Shown one piece after another: positions 1-5,611 of a stretch of 6,246 nt of DNA. The stretch's first letter is position 1; the number at the start of each line of letters is the position of its first letter. Source of the DNA: Alphaproteobacteria bacterium (lineage in GTDB: Bacteria > Pseudomonadota > Alphaproteobacteria > Rhizobiales > Rhizobiaceae); assembly GCA_017308345.1 (NCBI GenBank), contig JAFKFE010000375.1, positions 1,851 through 8,096 on the forward strand, given 5' to 3'. Both the position numbers and the translations under genes were made by a program. The notes beneath the pieces are model-generated. The model saw only the letters and a program-made list of their open reading frames with translations, was not told the DNA's origin and ran no database searches.

Positions 1-554
1 AAATCTGGCGCGCCAAGCAGCTCGAATATTCCTGGGTCAGGACACTGATGGGTTCATACGCCGATTTCTGGCAGTTGACCGAGCAGGCACTGGATTTCGC
101 GCTGCGCAAGGTGCCCTCGGCCGATCCGGCGCTGCGGACGAAACTGCTGGAGGCTTACTGGCGGCTCGACTGCTATCCGGAAGTGCCCGCCGTGCTGAAG
201 GCGCTCAAGGCATCGGGCGCGAAGCTTGCCATCCTCTCCAACGGGTCGCCCGAAATGCTCGACGCGGCGGTCAAATCCGCGGCGCTCGACCAGATCCTCG
301 ACGACGTGTTTTCGGTCGATCAGGTCAAACGCTTCAAGACCGACCCCTCGGTCTACGACATGGTGGTCACCGGCTGGCGGCTCTATCCAGGCGCGGTGTC
401 GTTCCAGTCGTCCAACCGCTGGGACATAGCGGGGGCCGCCAAATTCGGTTTCCGCACGGTCTGGATCAACCGGACCAGCCAGCCGGACGAATATCGCGAC
501 TTTCCGCCGGGGCTGATCCTGCCTTCGCTCGAAGGGCTGTTGGCGGAGGTCTGA
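1..554 (+). CDS. (S)-2-haloacid dehalogenase, type II (HAD superfamily), 5'-truncated by window edge
   Basis: Family role: cytoplasmic hydrolysis of short L-2-haloalkanoates (such as 2-haloacetate or L-2-chloropropionate) to D-2-hydroxyacids and halide through an Asp-ester intermediate. The reading frame is open from base 3 (IWRAKQLEYSW...) with no start in view; the ATG at 48 is internal, because the family motif WRxKQ lies upstream of it. 183 codons are visible, so about 40 N-terminal residues, including the nucleophilic Asp (Asp10 in Pseudomonas L-DEX), lie outside the window. Visible active-site motifs are the Arg of IWRAKQ (equivalent to Arg41), LAILSNGSPEML (motif II Ser), FKTDPSVY (motif III Lys and, six residues on, Tyr) and SSNRWD (Ser, Asn and acidic Asp of motif IV). 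All expected residues in the visible part are present, so the enzyme looks intact and not like a generic HAD phosphatase. The natural substrate is unknown; many chromosomal members have no known haloacid role. It ends in TGA, followed by a possible terminator. Confidence 0.93.
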   Translation, partial: IWRAKQLEYSWVRTLMGSYADFWQLTEQALDFALRKVPSADPALRTKLLEAYWRLDCYPEVPAVLKALKASGAKLAILSNGSPEMLDAAVKSAALDQILDDVFSVDQVKRFKTDPSVYDMVVTGWRLYPGAVSFQSSNRWDIAGAAKFGFRTVWINRTSQPDEYRDFPPGLILPSLEGLLAEV

Positions 555-559
555 GCCTT

Positions 560-608
560 CTGTTGCTGCAGCGCAACAGCTGTGGCGCGGTCACAGCTTC
601 GCCTTTTT
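560..608 (+). terminator. Adjoining hairpins plus T-run, possible intrinsic terminator of the dehalogenase gene
   Basis: Six bases after the dehalogenase stop there are two inverted repeats. The first has a 7-bp stem, CTGTTGC (560-566) with GCAACAG (573-579), and a 6-base loop. The second has a 7-bp stem, AGCTGTG (578-584) with CACAGCT (592-598), and a 5-7-base loop. Five T residues lie at 604-608, but a 5-base spacer (TCGCC) separates them from the second stem, which is not canonical. The stems share bases 578-579, so they cannot both form in full. Position between two same-strand genes supports termination; the spaced T-run and moderate stem GC content keep confidence low. Confidence 0.42.
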
Positions 609-631
609 CTGTCCACCCTCAGGCCAGAATT

Positions 632-657
632 GGAACCGCCTATCGCGGCCGACTGTT
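632..657 (+). promoter_or_regulatory. Candidate EcfG/RpoE2-type general stress response promoter
   Basis: GGAAC at 632-636 is followed after 18 bases by GTT at 655-657. This fits the alphaproteobacterial EcfG consensus (GGAAC-N16/17-cGTT; in S. meliloti RpoE2 written GGAAC-N18/19-TT), except that the base before GTT is T instead of C. A start site about 7-10 bases downstream would leave a 5' leader of roughly 60 bases before the transpeptidase ATG at 727. The same bases can be read as a weak sigma70 promoter (TTGGAA at 630-635, 18-base spacer, TGTTAT at 654-659). The match is short, and GGAAC also occurs inside genes here, but location and spacing are right. Confidence 0.45.
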
Positions 658-726
658 ATGAATGCCGCCGCCACCGTGCCCGCGCATTCATGTTTTCTTG
701 CGAATTAAGACCTAGAAAAGGCAACC

Positions 727-1554
727 ATGTCAGACGCTTCCTTCCGTATCAGCCGCCGCGGCTTCCTCAATTTCACAGCCCTTGGCGCTGCTTCGGCCGC
801 CGTGTCCGCCTGCACCACGACCAGCGATCAAGGCCCCGCGCCCATCCAGACGCCACCGCCTCAGGCCCCTGTCGAGCCGCCGCTCGGCGACTACACGACG
901 ATGTACGGCGCGATGTCCGACAATGGCTTCGATCTGCCGGCCATCCCGGTGAACAAGATCGATCACAGATTCTTGCGCCAGATCGTTCCCGATCCGACCG
1001 GCCAGCGCCCAGGCACCATCGTCGTCGATACCACCGGCCACTTCCTCTATCTGGTGCGCGAGGGCGGCCAGGCGATCCGCTACGGCGTCGGCCTAGGCCG
1101 GGCCGGCTTCGAATGGTCGGGCGACGCGAAGGTGCAGTGGAAGCAGAAATGGCCGAAATGGACACCGCCGGACGAGATGGTGGCGCGCCAGCCGGAACTG
1201 ACCCAGTACAGCGCCAAGAATGGCGGCATGCCCGGTGGCCTGAAGAACCCGCTCGGCGCGCGCGCGCTCTACCTCTTCCAGGGCAACCAGGACACGCTCT
1301 ACCGCCTGCATGGTTCGCCCGAATGGTGGTCGATCGGCAAGTCGGTATCGTCGGGCTGCGTGCGCCTGATCAACCAGGACATCATCGACCTTTACGACCG
1401 CGTGCCAACGAAGACCCCGGTCATCGTGACGGCCAATGTCGGCGCGCCTGAAGAGGACATGCCGGAGCGCCAGGCCATTCCGATCGACAACGGCGTGCCG
1501 ACGGGCTCGATCCTGCTCGGTCCGGTAAAGAAGCTCACCAACGAGATTTTCTGA
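727..1554 (+). CDS. Tat-exported L,D-transpeptidase (YkuD/ErfK family), probable lipoprotein
   Basis: Predicted periplasmic L,D-transpeptidase, a family that forms 3-3 cross-links in peptidoglycan or attaches proteins to it. The 275-residue product starts with a twin-arginine signal (ISRRGFLNF, residues 8-16), an Ala-rich hydrophobic stretch, and a lipobox-like VSAC with Cys29, so it is probably exported folded and lipid-anchored. A low-complexity Pro-rich linker follows (about 37-54). The YkuD domain runs from about residue 95 to 240; its signature is His195 of LHGSPEWW and SSGCVR at 208-213, with catalytic Cys211 and Arg213. The segment WKQKWPKWTPPDEM resembles transpeptidases I recall as common in rhizobia. 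The ATG at 727 is chosen because the Tat motif follows directly; an AG-rich AGAAAAGG at 713-720 may serve as a ribosome site. Rhizobiales grow at one pole and carry many such paralogs, so the specific role is open. Neighbours give no functional partner. Confidence 0.93.
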   Translation: MSDASFRISRRGFLNFTALGAASAAVSACTTTSDQGPAPIQTPPPQAPVEPPLGDYTTMYGAMSDNGFDLPAIPVNKIDHRFLRQIVPDPTGQRPGTIVVDTTGHFLYLVREGGQAIRYGVGLGRAGFEWSGDAKVQWKQKWPKWTPPDEMVARQPELTQYSAKNGGMPGGLKNPLGARALYLFQGNQDTLYRLHGSPEWWSIGKSVSSGCVRLINQDIIDLYDRVPTKTPVIVTANVGAPEEDMPERQAIPIDNGVPTGSILLGPVKKLTNEIF

Positions 1555-1571
1555 GCCCGGGCTTTGGGTCA

Positions 1572-1601
1572 GCGGTGCTTGGCCGGAATAGCCGGCACCG
1601 C
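1572..1601 (+). other. Strong stem-loop in the gap downstream of the L,D-transpeptidase gene
   Basis: GCGGTGC (1572-1578) pairs perfectly with GCACCGC (1595-1601), and GGC/GCC or GCCGG/CCGGC can extend or replace the inner pairing. It begins 17 bases after the transpeptidase stop, which suits a 3'-end structure or a factor-assisted terminator. No T-run follows (AACCGGATC...), so it is not a canonical intrinsic terminator. It could protect the mRNA 3' end or be an incidental GC-rich palindrome. A smaller perfect palindrome, AGCCCGGGCT (1554-1563), overlaps the last base of the stop codon. Confidence 0.35.
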
Positions 1602-1643
1602 AACCGGATCGTGGCGAAAATCCATCATCCCGGCAGCCCGCAT

Positions 1644-1658
1644 CGGCATGCCATGCCG
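1644..1658. promoter_or_regulatory. 15-base palindrome upstream of paiB, possible operator
   Basis: CGGCATG and CATGCCG flank a single central C, giving a perfect 7+1+7 inverted repeat about 85 bases before the paiB start. A candidate extended -10 element for paiB (TGT followed by TCTAAG, 1693-1701) lies downstream, with no good -35. The palindrome is therefore placed where an upstream regulator could bind. It could also be chance, or form a small RNA hairpin. No family of regulator is recognised from the sequence. Confidence 0.2.
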
Positions 1659-1742
1659 TGCCGCTGGACCAGACGAAACTTTCAACGCTGGATGTTCTAA
1701 GCTGGCCAGGCTTCAGGCATTTTATGCGCAAGGAGTTTTGCC

Positions 1743-2366
1743 ATGTACACACCGCCCGCCTTTCGCGACGACGACAAGGAAAACCTCACGGCCACAATCC
1801 GCGCCGCTCGGCTGGCAATTCTGGTCACCGCCACTACGGAAGGGCCGCTGGCGACGCCTTTGCCGCTTTTGCTCGACGAAAACGAGGGCGAGCATGGGGT
1901 GATCTACGGCCATGTCGCCAAGGCAAACCCGCAGTGGCGCGTGCCGCCGCTGGGCGATGGCCTGGCGATGTTCATGGGACCGGACGCCTATGTGACGCCG
2001 GCCTGGTATCAGACCAAGCAGGAAACCGGGAAAGTCGTCCCGACGTGGAACTATATCGCCGTCCACGCCCATGGGCCGATCGAATTCTTCGAGGATGCCG
2101 ACAGGCTGCTCGAGGTGGTGACCCGCCTGACCAACCTGCATGAAGGCGAGCGTATCCTGCCCTGGGCCGTGTCGGATGCGCCGGCTGATTTCATCCAGTC
2201 GCAGTTGAAGGGTATCGTCGGCCTGCGCATGCCGATCGCGAAGCTCGAAGGCAAGCGCAAGATGAGCCAGAACCGCAGCGCGGCCGATCGCGCCGGTGTC
2301 GCGTCTGGCCTCTCATCGAGCGACCGGCCCTCCGACCGCGAGGTCGCGCCGCTCATTCCATTGTGA
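1743..2366 (+). CDS. paiB: PaiB-family FMN-binding negative transcriptional regulator
   Basis: A 207-residue cytoplasmic protein of the PaiB family, which has an FMN-binding split-barrel fold; the founding B. subtilis member was described as a negative regulator affecting sporulation and degradative enzyme genes. Family motifs appear in order: N-terminal MYTPPAFR, the first barrel strands LAILVTAT (24-31), GHVAKANPQW (56-65), MGPDAYVTPAWY (78-89), VPTWNYIAVHAHG (99-111), and the C-terminal block KGIVGLRMPIAKLEGKRKMSQN (156-177), followed by the usual polar tail. The length is normal. The start is well supported by AAGGAG at 1730-1735, seven bases before the ATG. No helix-turn-helix is visible, so DNA binding cannot be shown from sequence; an FMN-dependent oxidoreductase-like or ligand-sensing role is the alternative. 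No paiA acetyltransferase gene lies beside it, unlike the B. subtilis pai operon. It faces the herA-like gene tail to tail. Confidence 0.93.
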   Translation: MYTPPAFRDDDKENLTATIRAARLAILVTATTEGPLATPLPLLLDENEGEHGVIYGHVAKANPQWRVPPLGDGLAMFMGPDAYVTPAWYQTKQETGKVVPTWNYIAVHAHGPIEFFEDADRLLEVVTRLTNLHEGERILPWAVSDAPADFIQSQLKGIVGLRMPIAKLEGKRKMSQNRSAADRAGVASGLSSSDRPSDREVAPLIPL

Positions 2367-2392
2367 CCCGCCAAGGTCTCGCCTGACGTCCG

Positions 2393-3916
2393 TCACCGCC
2401 CCCGGGCAAGGCTCCCCAGGATGCCGCGCACGATGGCGCGGCCGACGGACGAGCCGACCGAGCGCACCACCGACTTGATGGCAGCCTCGGTGACGGTCTG
2501 GCGGTTGGAAGAACGTCGTCTTCCTGTTCCCGACGCATCGTCGAAACCCGGAATGGTCCAGCGTGAACCGCCGCTGTTCTGCTGCTTTGCCTGCGCCTGG
2601 GCGTCCTGTGCTTCCTTGGCCCTCTTCTGCAGCATTTCGAAGGCCGATTCGCGGTCGACGACCTGATCGTACTGACCGGCGACCGGGCTCTCGGCGATGA
2701 TCCCGCGACGCTCGTCCGCGGTGATCGGCCCGAGCCGTGAGGATGGCGGCCGGATCAGCGTGCGCTGGACCATGGCCGGCACGCCCTTGTCCTCCAGCAT
2801 CGACACCAGCGCCTCGCCGGTGGCGAGCTGGGTGATCGCGGTGGCGCAGTCGAAATCGGGGTTGGGCCGGAAGGTCTCGGCGGCCGTGCGTACCGCCTGC
2901 TGCTCGCGCGGCGTATAGGCGCGCAGCGCGTGCTGGACGCGGTTACCGAGCTGGGCCAGAACCTTTTCCGGGATATCGAGCGGGTTCTGGGTGACGAAAT
3001 AGACGCCGACGCCCTTGGAGCGGATCAGCCGCACCACCTGCTCGACGCGGTCGATCAGCACCTTCGGCGCGTCCTCGAACAACAGATGCGCCTCGTCGAA
3101 GAAGAAGACCAGCTTCGGCCGGTCGAGATCGCCGACCTCGGGCAGTTCCTCGAACAGCTCCGACATCAGCCAGAGCAGGAAGGTGGCGTAGAGCCTCGGA
3201 TTCATCATCAGCTTGTCGGCGGCCAAGACGCTGATCGCGCCGCGGCCGTCGCGCGTGGTGCGCATCAGATCGGCGATGCGCAGCGCCGGCTCGCCGAAGA
3301 AGTTCGCGGCACCCTGCTGTTCCAGCACCAGGAGCGTGCGCTGGATGGCGCCGACGGAAGGTTTCGTGACGTTGCCGTAGCGCGCGCTAAGCTCGTCGGC
3401 TCGCCCGGCGATGTTGGCAAGCAGCGCTTGCAGGTCCTTCAGATCGAGCAGCAGCAGGCCCTCCTCGTCGGCGATGCGGAAGGCGATGTTCATGACGCCC
3501 TCCTGCGCCTCGGTGAGGCTCATGAGCCGCGACAGAAGCAGCGGCCCCATCTCCGAAACGGTGGCGCGGATCGGATGGCCCTGCTCGCCGAACAGATCCC
3601 AGAAGATGACCGGGAATTCCTGGAACTGGTAGGGATCGAGCTTCACTTCCGCGGCGCGCTTGACCAGGAAATCCTTGGCCTCGCCCATCATCGAAATGCC
3701 GGACAGGTCGCCCTTGATGTCGGCGCAGAAGACCGGCACGCCGGCATTCGAGAAGCCCTCGGCCAGGATCTGCAGGCTGACCGTCTTGCCGGTGCCCGTG
3801 GCGCCGGTGACGAGGCCGTGGCGATTGCCATAACGCAGCAGCAGCTCTTCCGCGCGCTGATAGGAATCGTCGGGCTTGCGGCTGGCGCCGATGAAGATGC
3901 TGGTATCGTCAGCCAT
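2393..3916 (-). CDS. HerA-like P-loop ATPase, YjgR/DUF853 family
   Basis: A 507-residue product closely resembling E. coli YjgR, a HerA/FtsK-type ATPase of unknown cellular role. Walker A is GATGTGKT (38-45). Walker B is KLVFFFDEAHLLF (268-280) with Asp274-Glu275. Further conserved blocks are VFCADIKGDLSG (62-73), FWDLFGEQGHPIRATVSEMGPLLLSRL (105-131), SVGAIQRTLLVLEQQGAANFFGEP (187-210), a sensor-like VTQNPLDIP (308-316) and GNRVQHALRA (324-333) with a possible Arg finger. The last roughly 80 residues are a charged, Gln/Ala-rich then Ser/Arg-rich linker ending in a short basic helix (VRGILGSLARGR). The start is the ATG complementary to 3914-3916, where family similarity begins and GGAG lies nine bases upstream. 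The frame stays open far upstream, but that part is antisense to mutA. Genuine HerA works with NurA in DNA end resection; no nurA is beside it, and this subfamily usually lacks one, so a resection role is not implied. Confidence 0.93.
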   Translation of the reverse strand: MADDTSIFIGASRKPDDSYQRAEELLLRYGNRHGLVTGATGTGKTVSLQILAEGFSNAGVPVFCADIKGDLSGISMMGEAKDFLVKRAAEVKLDPYQFQEFPVIFWDLFGEQGHPIRATVSEMGPLLLSRLMSLTEAQEGVMNIAFRIADEEGLLLLDLKDLQALLANIAGRADELSARYGNVTKPSVGAIQRTLLVLEQQGAANFFGEPALRIADLMRTTRDGRGAISVLAADKLMMNPRLYATFLLWLMSELFEELPEVGDLDRPKLVFFFDEAHLLFEDAPKVLIDRVEQVVRLIRSKGVGVYFVTQNPLDIPEKVLAQLGNRVQHALRAYTPREQQAVRTAAETFRPNPDFDCATAITQLATGEALVSMLEDKGVPAMVQRTLIRPPSSRLGPITADERRGIIAESPVAGQYDQVVDRESAFEMLQKRAKEAQDAQAQAKQQNSGGSRWTIPGFDDASGTGRRRSSNRQTVTEAAIKSVVRSVGSSVGRAIVRGILGSLARGR

Positions 3917-3961
3917 ATGTCCGGTCTCCGCAATCTGTTTCCGCTCAAAGGCCTCACCCGA

Positions 3962-3990
3962 GGTATAGTAACGCAAGCTGCATGCGGCAA
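3962..3990 (-). promoter_or_regulatory. Candidate sigma70-type promoter for the herA-like gene
   Basis: On the minus strand, TTGCCG (complement of 3985-3990) and TATACC (complement of 3962-3967) are separated by exactly 17 bases. Each hexamer matches the sigma70 consensus at four of six positions. A start site near 3955 would give a leader of about 40 bases, which includes the GGAG ribosome site. This is inference from spacing and position only. Confidence 0.35.
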
Positions 3991-4004
3991 TGGCCAGCGT
4001 CGGG

Positions 4005-4057
4005 TTTGGGCGGTTTCGAATTTGGCCTTTGGCGCTTGCGGATTTTGCGCATGTTTG
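4005..4057. repeat. Spaced TTTGG repeats and T-tracts in the divergent promoter region
   Basis: TTTGG occurs at 4005-4009, 4021-4025, 4028-4032 and 4053-4057, with further T-tracts at 4014-4016 and 4043-4046. Successive T-runs are about 7-15 bases apart in otherwise G-rich sequence. The block lies between the candidate promoters of the herA-like gene and mutAB, so it could be a curved or protein-binding upstream element. The spacing is irregular and chance is possible. Confidence 0.25.
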
Positions 4058-4100
4058 GCAATCGGTTAGGTGGCCGCGAGAGAACCGGCCTGATGGTGCA

Positions 4101-4129
4101 TTGTGATATCCGGTTCCCGACCTTAGATT
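4101..4129 (+). promoter_or_regulatory. Candidate sigma70-type promoter for mutAB
   Basis: TTGTGA (4101-4106) and TAGATT (4124-4129) are separated by 17 bases; each matches the sigma70 consensus at four of six positions. A start near 4136 would give a leader of about 33 bases, ending in AGGAG (4160-4164) just before the mutA ATG. The spacing is ideal and it is the best candidate in the gap. No cobalamin riboswitch is evident: the leader would be far too short for one. Confidence 0.4.
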
Positions 4130-4168
4130 GGCTGGACCGGCTGATGCGGCCGAGAAGCGAGGAGAGCG

Positions 4169-5611
4169 ATGGGCGCCGGCGCCTTGACCAGGGATGTCGA
4201 CCTTCCGAACCCGGATGCCAAGCGTTGGCAGGCGCTGGCGGAAAAGGCGCTTGCCGGCGGTTCGTTCGAGGAAAAGCTCGTCTCGCATACCGATGACGGC
4301 ATCCGCATCGAGCCACTCAGCCAGCGCTCGACGACCGCCGAGCCACTGGCGCGCGCAAATCCCACGGCGCCCTGGATCGTCAGCCAGCGCATCGACGACC
4401 CGGACGTTGCGCGGGCCAGCGCGCAAGCGCTGGAAGACATCGCCCAAGGGGCGACTGGACTCTCGCTTGTCTTCGAGGGCGCGCCGAACGCCTTCGGCCA
4501 TGGCCTGCCGCGCACCGCGGAGGCGCTGGAGGCCGTGCTCGACGGGGTGCCGCTCAACCGCGTGCAGGTGCGTATCGACGCGCATCCCTGGAGCCGCGCC
4601 GTGGCCGACTGGCTGCTTGCCTTCCTGAGCCGGCGCCGCTCCGATCCGACCAAGCTCAACCTTTCCTTCGGCATCGACCCGGCGGCGATCTTCGCCGGAA
4701 CCGGGCGGCTGCGCACCTCGATCGAGGCGCTGCAGGAATCGATGCCGCAGTCGCTGGCGCATTTCTTCTCGATGGGCGTGCCGGGCGTGCTGCTGGAGGC
4801 CGACGGCCGCGTCTTCCACAATGCCGGCGCCACCGAGGCGCAGGAACTCGGCACGATGATGGCGTCGGTCGTGTCCTATCTGCGGATGTTCGAAAAGGCG
4901 CGCCAGCCGCTCATCTACGCAGCACCCCATATCGGCTTCGCGCTCAGCGTCGACCAGGACCAGTTCCTGTCGATGGCCAAGGTGCGGGCGTTGCGCAAGC
5001 TCTGGGCGCGCGTCCAGGAGGCCTGCTCGATCCCGGCCTCGACCGCCAGCGTCCATGCCGAGACCTCCTATCGCATGATGACGATGGCCGACCCGGAGAC
5101 CAACATCTTGCGCACCGCGATCGCGGGCTTCGCGGCGGCAGCCGGCGGCGCCGATTCGATCTCGATCCTGCCGCACACGATCGCGCATGGTCTGCCGGCC
5201 GGTTTCGCCCGCCGCGTCGCCCGCAACGCCCAGTTGATCATGGCCGAGGAGAGCCATGTCGGCTATGTCGCCGACCCCGCCAGCGGCTCGGGGGCGGTCG
5301 AAGCACTGACCGACGATCTTTGCGCCGTGGCCTGGGAAGAATTCCAGCGCATCGAAGCCGAGGGCGGCGTGCTCGCCAGCCTGCAGCAGGGCCATATCCA
5401 GAACCGCGTGCGGACGGCCGCCGCCAAGCGCAACGCGGCCTATCGGTCGGGGGAGCGCGGCATCGTCGGCACGACGCTCTATCGCGCGCCGAACGAGCGG
5501 CCGGTCGAGACACTGCCCCAGGAGCGGCCGCCGGCGCTGACGGAGGGCGTGGCGACCTGCGAGCCGCTGTTTCCGGCGCGCATCGACCAGTCGATCGGAG
5601 CCGGATCATGA
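4169..5611 (+). CDS. mutA: Methylmalonyl-CoA mutase small (beta) subunit, short form
   Basis: A 480-residue protein of the methylmalonyl-CoA mutase family, matching the non-catalytic small subunit that pairs with MutB to convert (R)-methylmalonyl-CoA to succinyl-CoA. N-terminal [14 protein letters not shown]...[19 protein letters not shown] (about 15-50) is the family subunit-interaction arm. The barrel follows, with [15 protein letters not shown] (about 90-104), [14 protein letters not shown] (215-228), [11 protein letters not shown] (about 333-343) and [10 protein letters not shown] (369-378). The protein ends about 30 residues after [13 protein letters not shown], where the barrel finishes; the linker and C-terminal flavodoxin-like B12 domain of catalytic subunits, present in degenerate form in the 638-residue P. 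shermanii MutA, are absent. AGGAG at 4160-4164 lies only four bases from the ATG, a short spacing, but no better start is apparent. Its TGA overlaps the mutB ATG, implying coupled translation and equal subunit supply. Confidence 0.92.
   Translation: MGAGALTRDVDLPNPDAKRWQALAEKALAGGSFEEKLVSHTDDGIRIEPLSQRSTTAEPLARANPTAPWIVSQRIDDPDVARASAQALEDIAQGATGLSLVFEGAPNAFGHGLPRTAEALEAVLDGVPLNRVQVRIDAHPWSRAVADWLLAFLSRRRSDPTKLNLSFGIDPAAIFAGTGRLRTSIEALQESMPQSLAHFFSMGVPGVLLEADGRVFHNAGATEAQELGTMMASVVSYLRMFEKARQPLIYAAPHIGFALSVDQDQFLSMAKVRALRKLWARVQEACSIPASTASVHAETSYRMMTMADPETNILRTAIAGFAAAAGGADSISILPHTIAHGLPAGFARRVARNAQLIMAEESHVGYVADPASGSGAVEALTDDLCAVAWEEFQRIEAEGGVLASLQQGHIQNRVRTAAAKRNAAYRSGERGIVGTTLYRAPNERPVETLPQERPPALTEGVATCEPLFPARIDQSIGAGS

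Noticed and set aside
48..554. ATG at 48 as the true start of the dehalogenase
   Set aside because: The frame continues upstream to the window edge with the conserved WRxKQ motif, including the substrate-binding Arg, so this Met is internal.
582..1451. 289-codon plus-strand frame overlapping the transpeptidase
   Set aside because: Out-of-frame shadow: Arg/Pro-rich translation with no domain, while the frame at 727 encodes a complete YkuD protein with signal peptide.
2363..2396. GTGAC...GTCAC inverted repeat spanning the convergent stops of paiB and the herA-like gene as a bidirectional terminator
   Set aside because: Only a 5-bp stem with a 24-base loop and no T-run on either side; it arises from similar stop contexts on the two strands.
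2930..4069. 379-codon plus-strand open frame opposite the herA-like gene
   Set aside because: It is the antisense shadow of a clearly conserved ATPase; the translation resembles the composition of a complement frame and shows no domain.
4085..4117. Minus-strand GGAAC (complement of 4113-4117) as an EcfG promoter for the herA-like gene
   Set aside because: No GTT lies at the required 17-18-base distance on that strand; the nearest is about 27 bases away.
3917..5395. In-frame upstream extension of the herA-like gene, giving a 1000-codon open minus-strand frame
   Set aside because: The extra 493 residues are antisense to mutA and its upstream region, are rich in Arg/Gly/Ala/His with no family features, and the YjgR-like start with its ribosome site is at 3916. 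Long open antisense frames are usual in GC-rich DNA.
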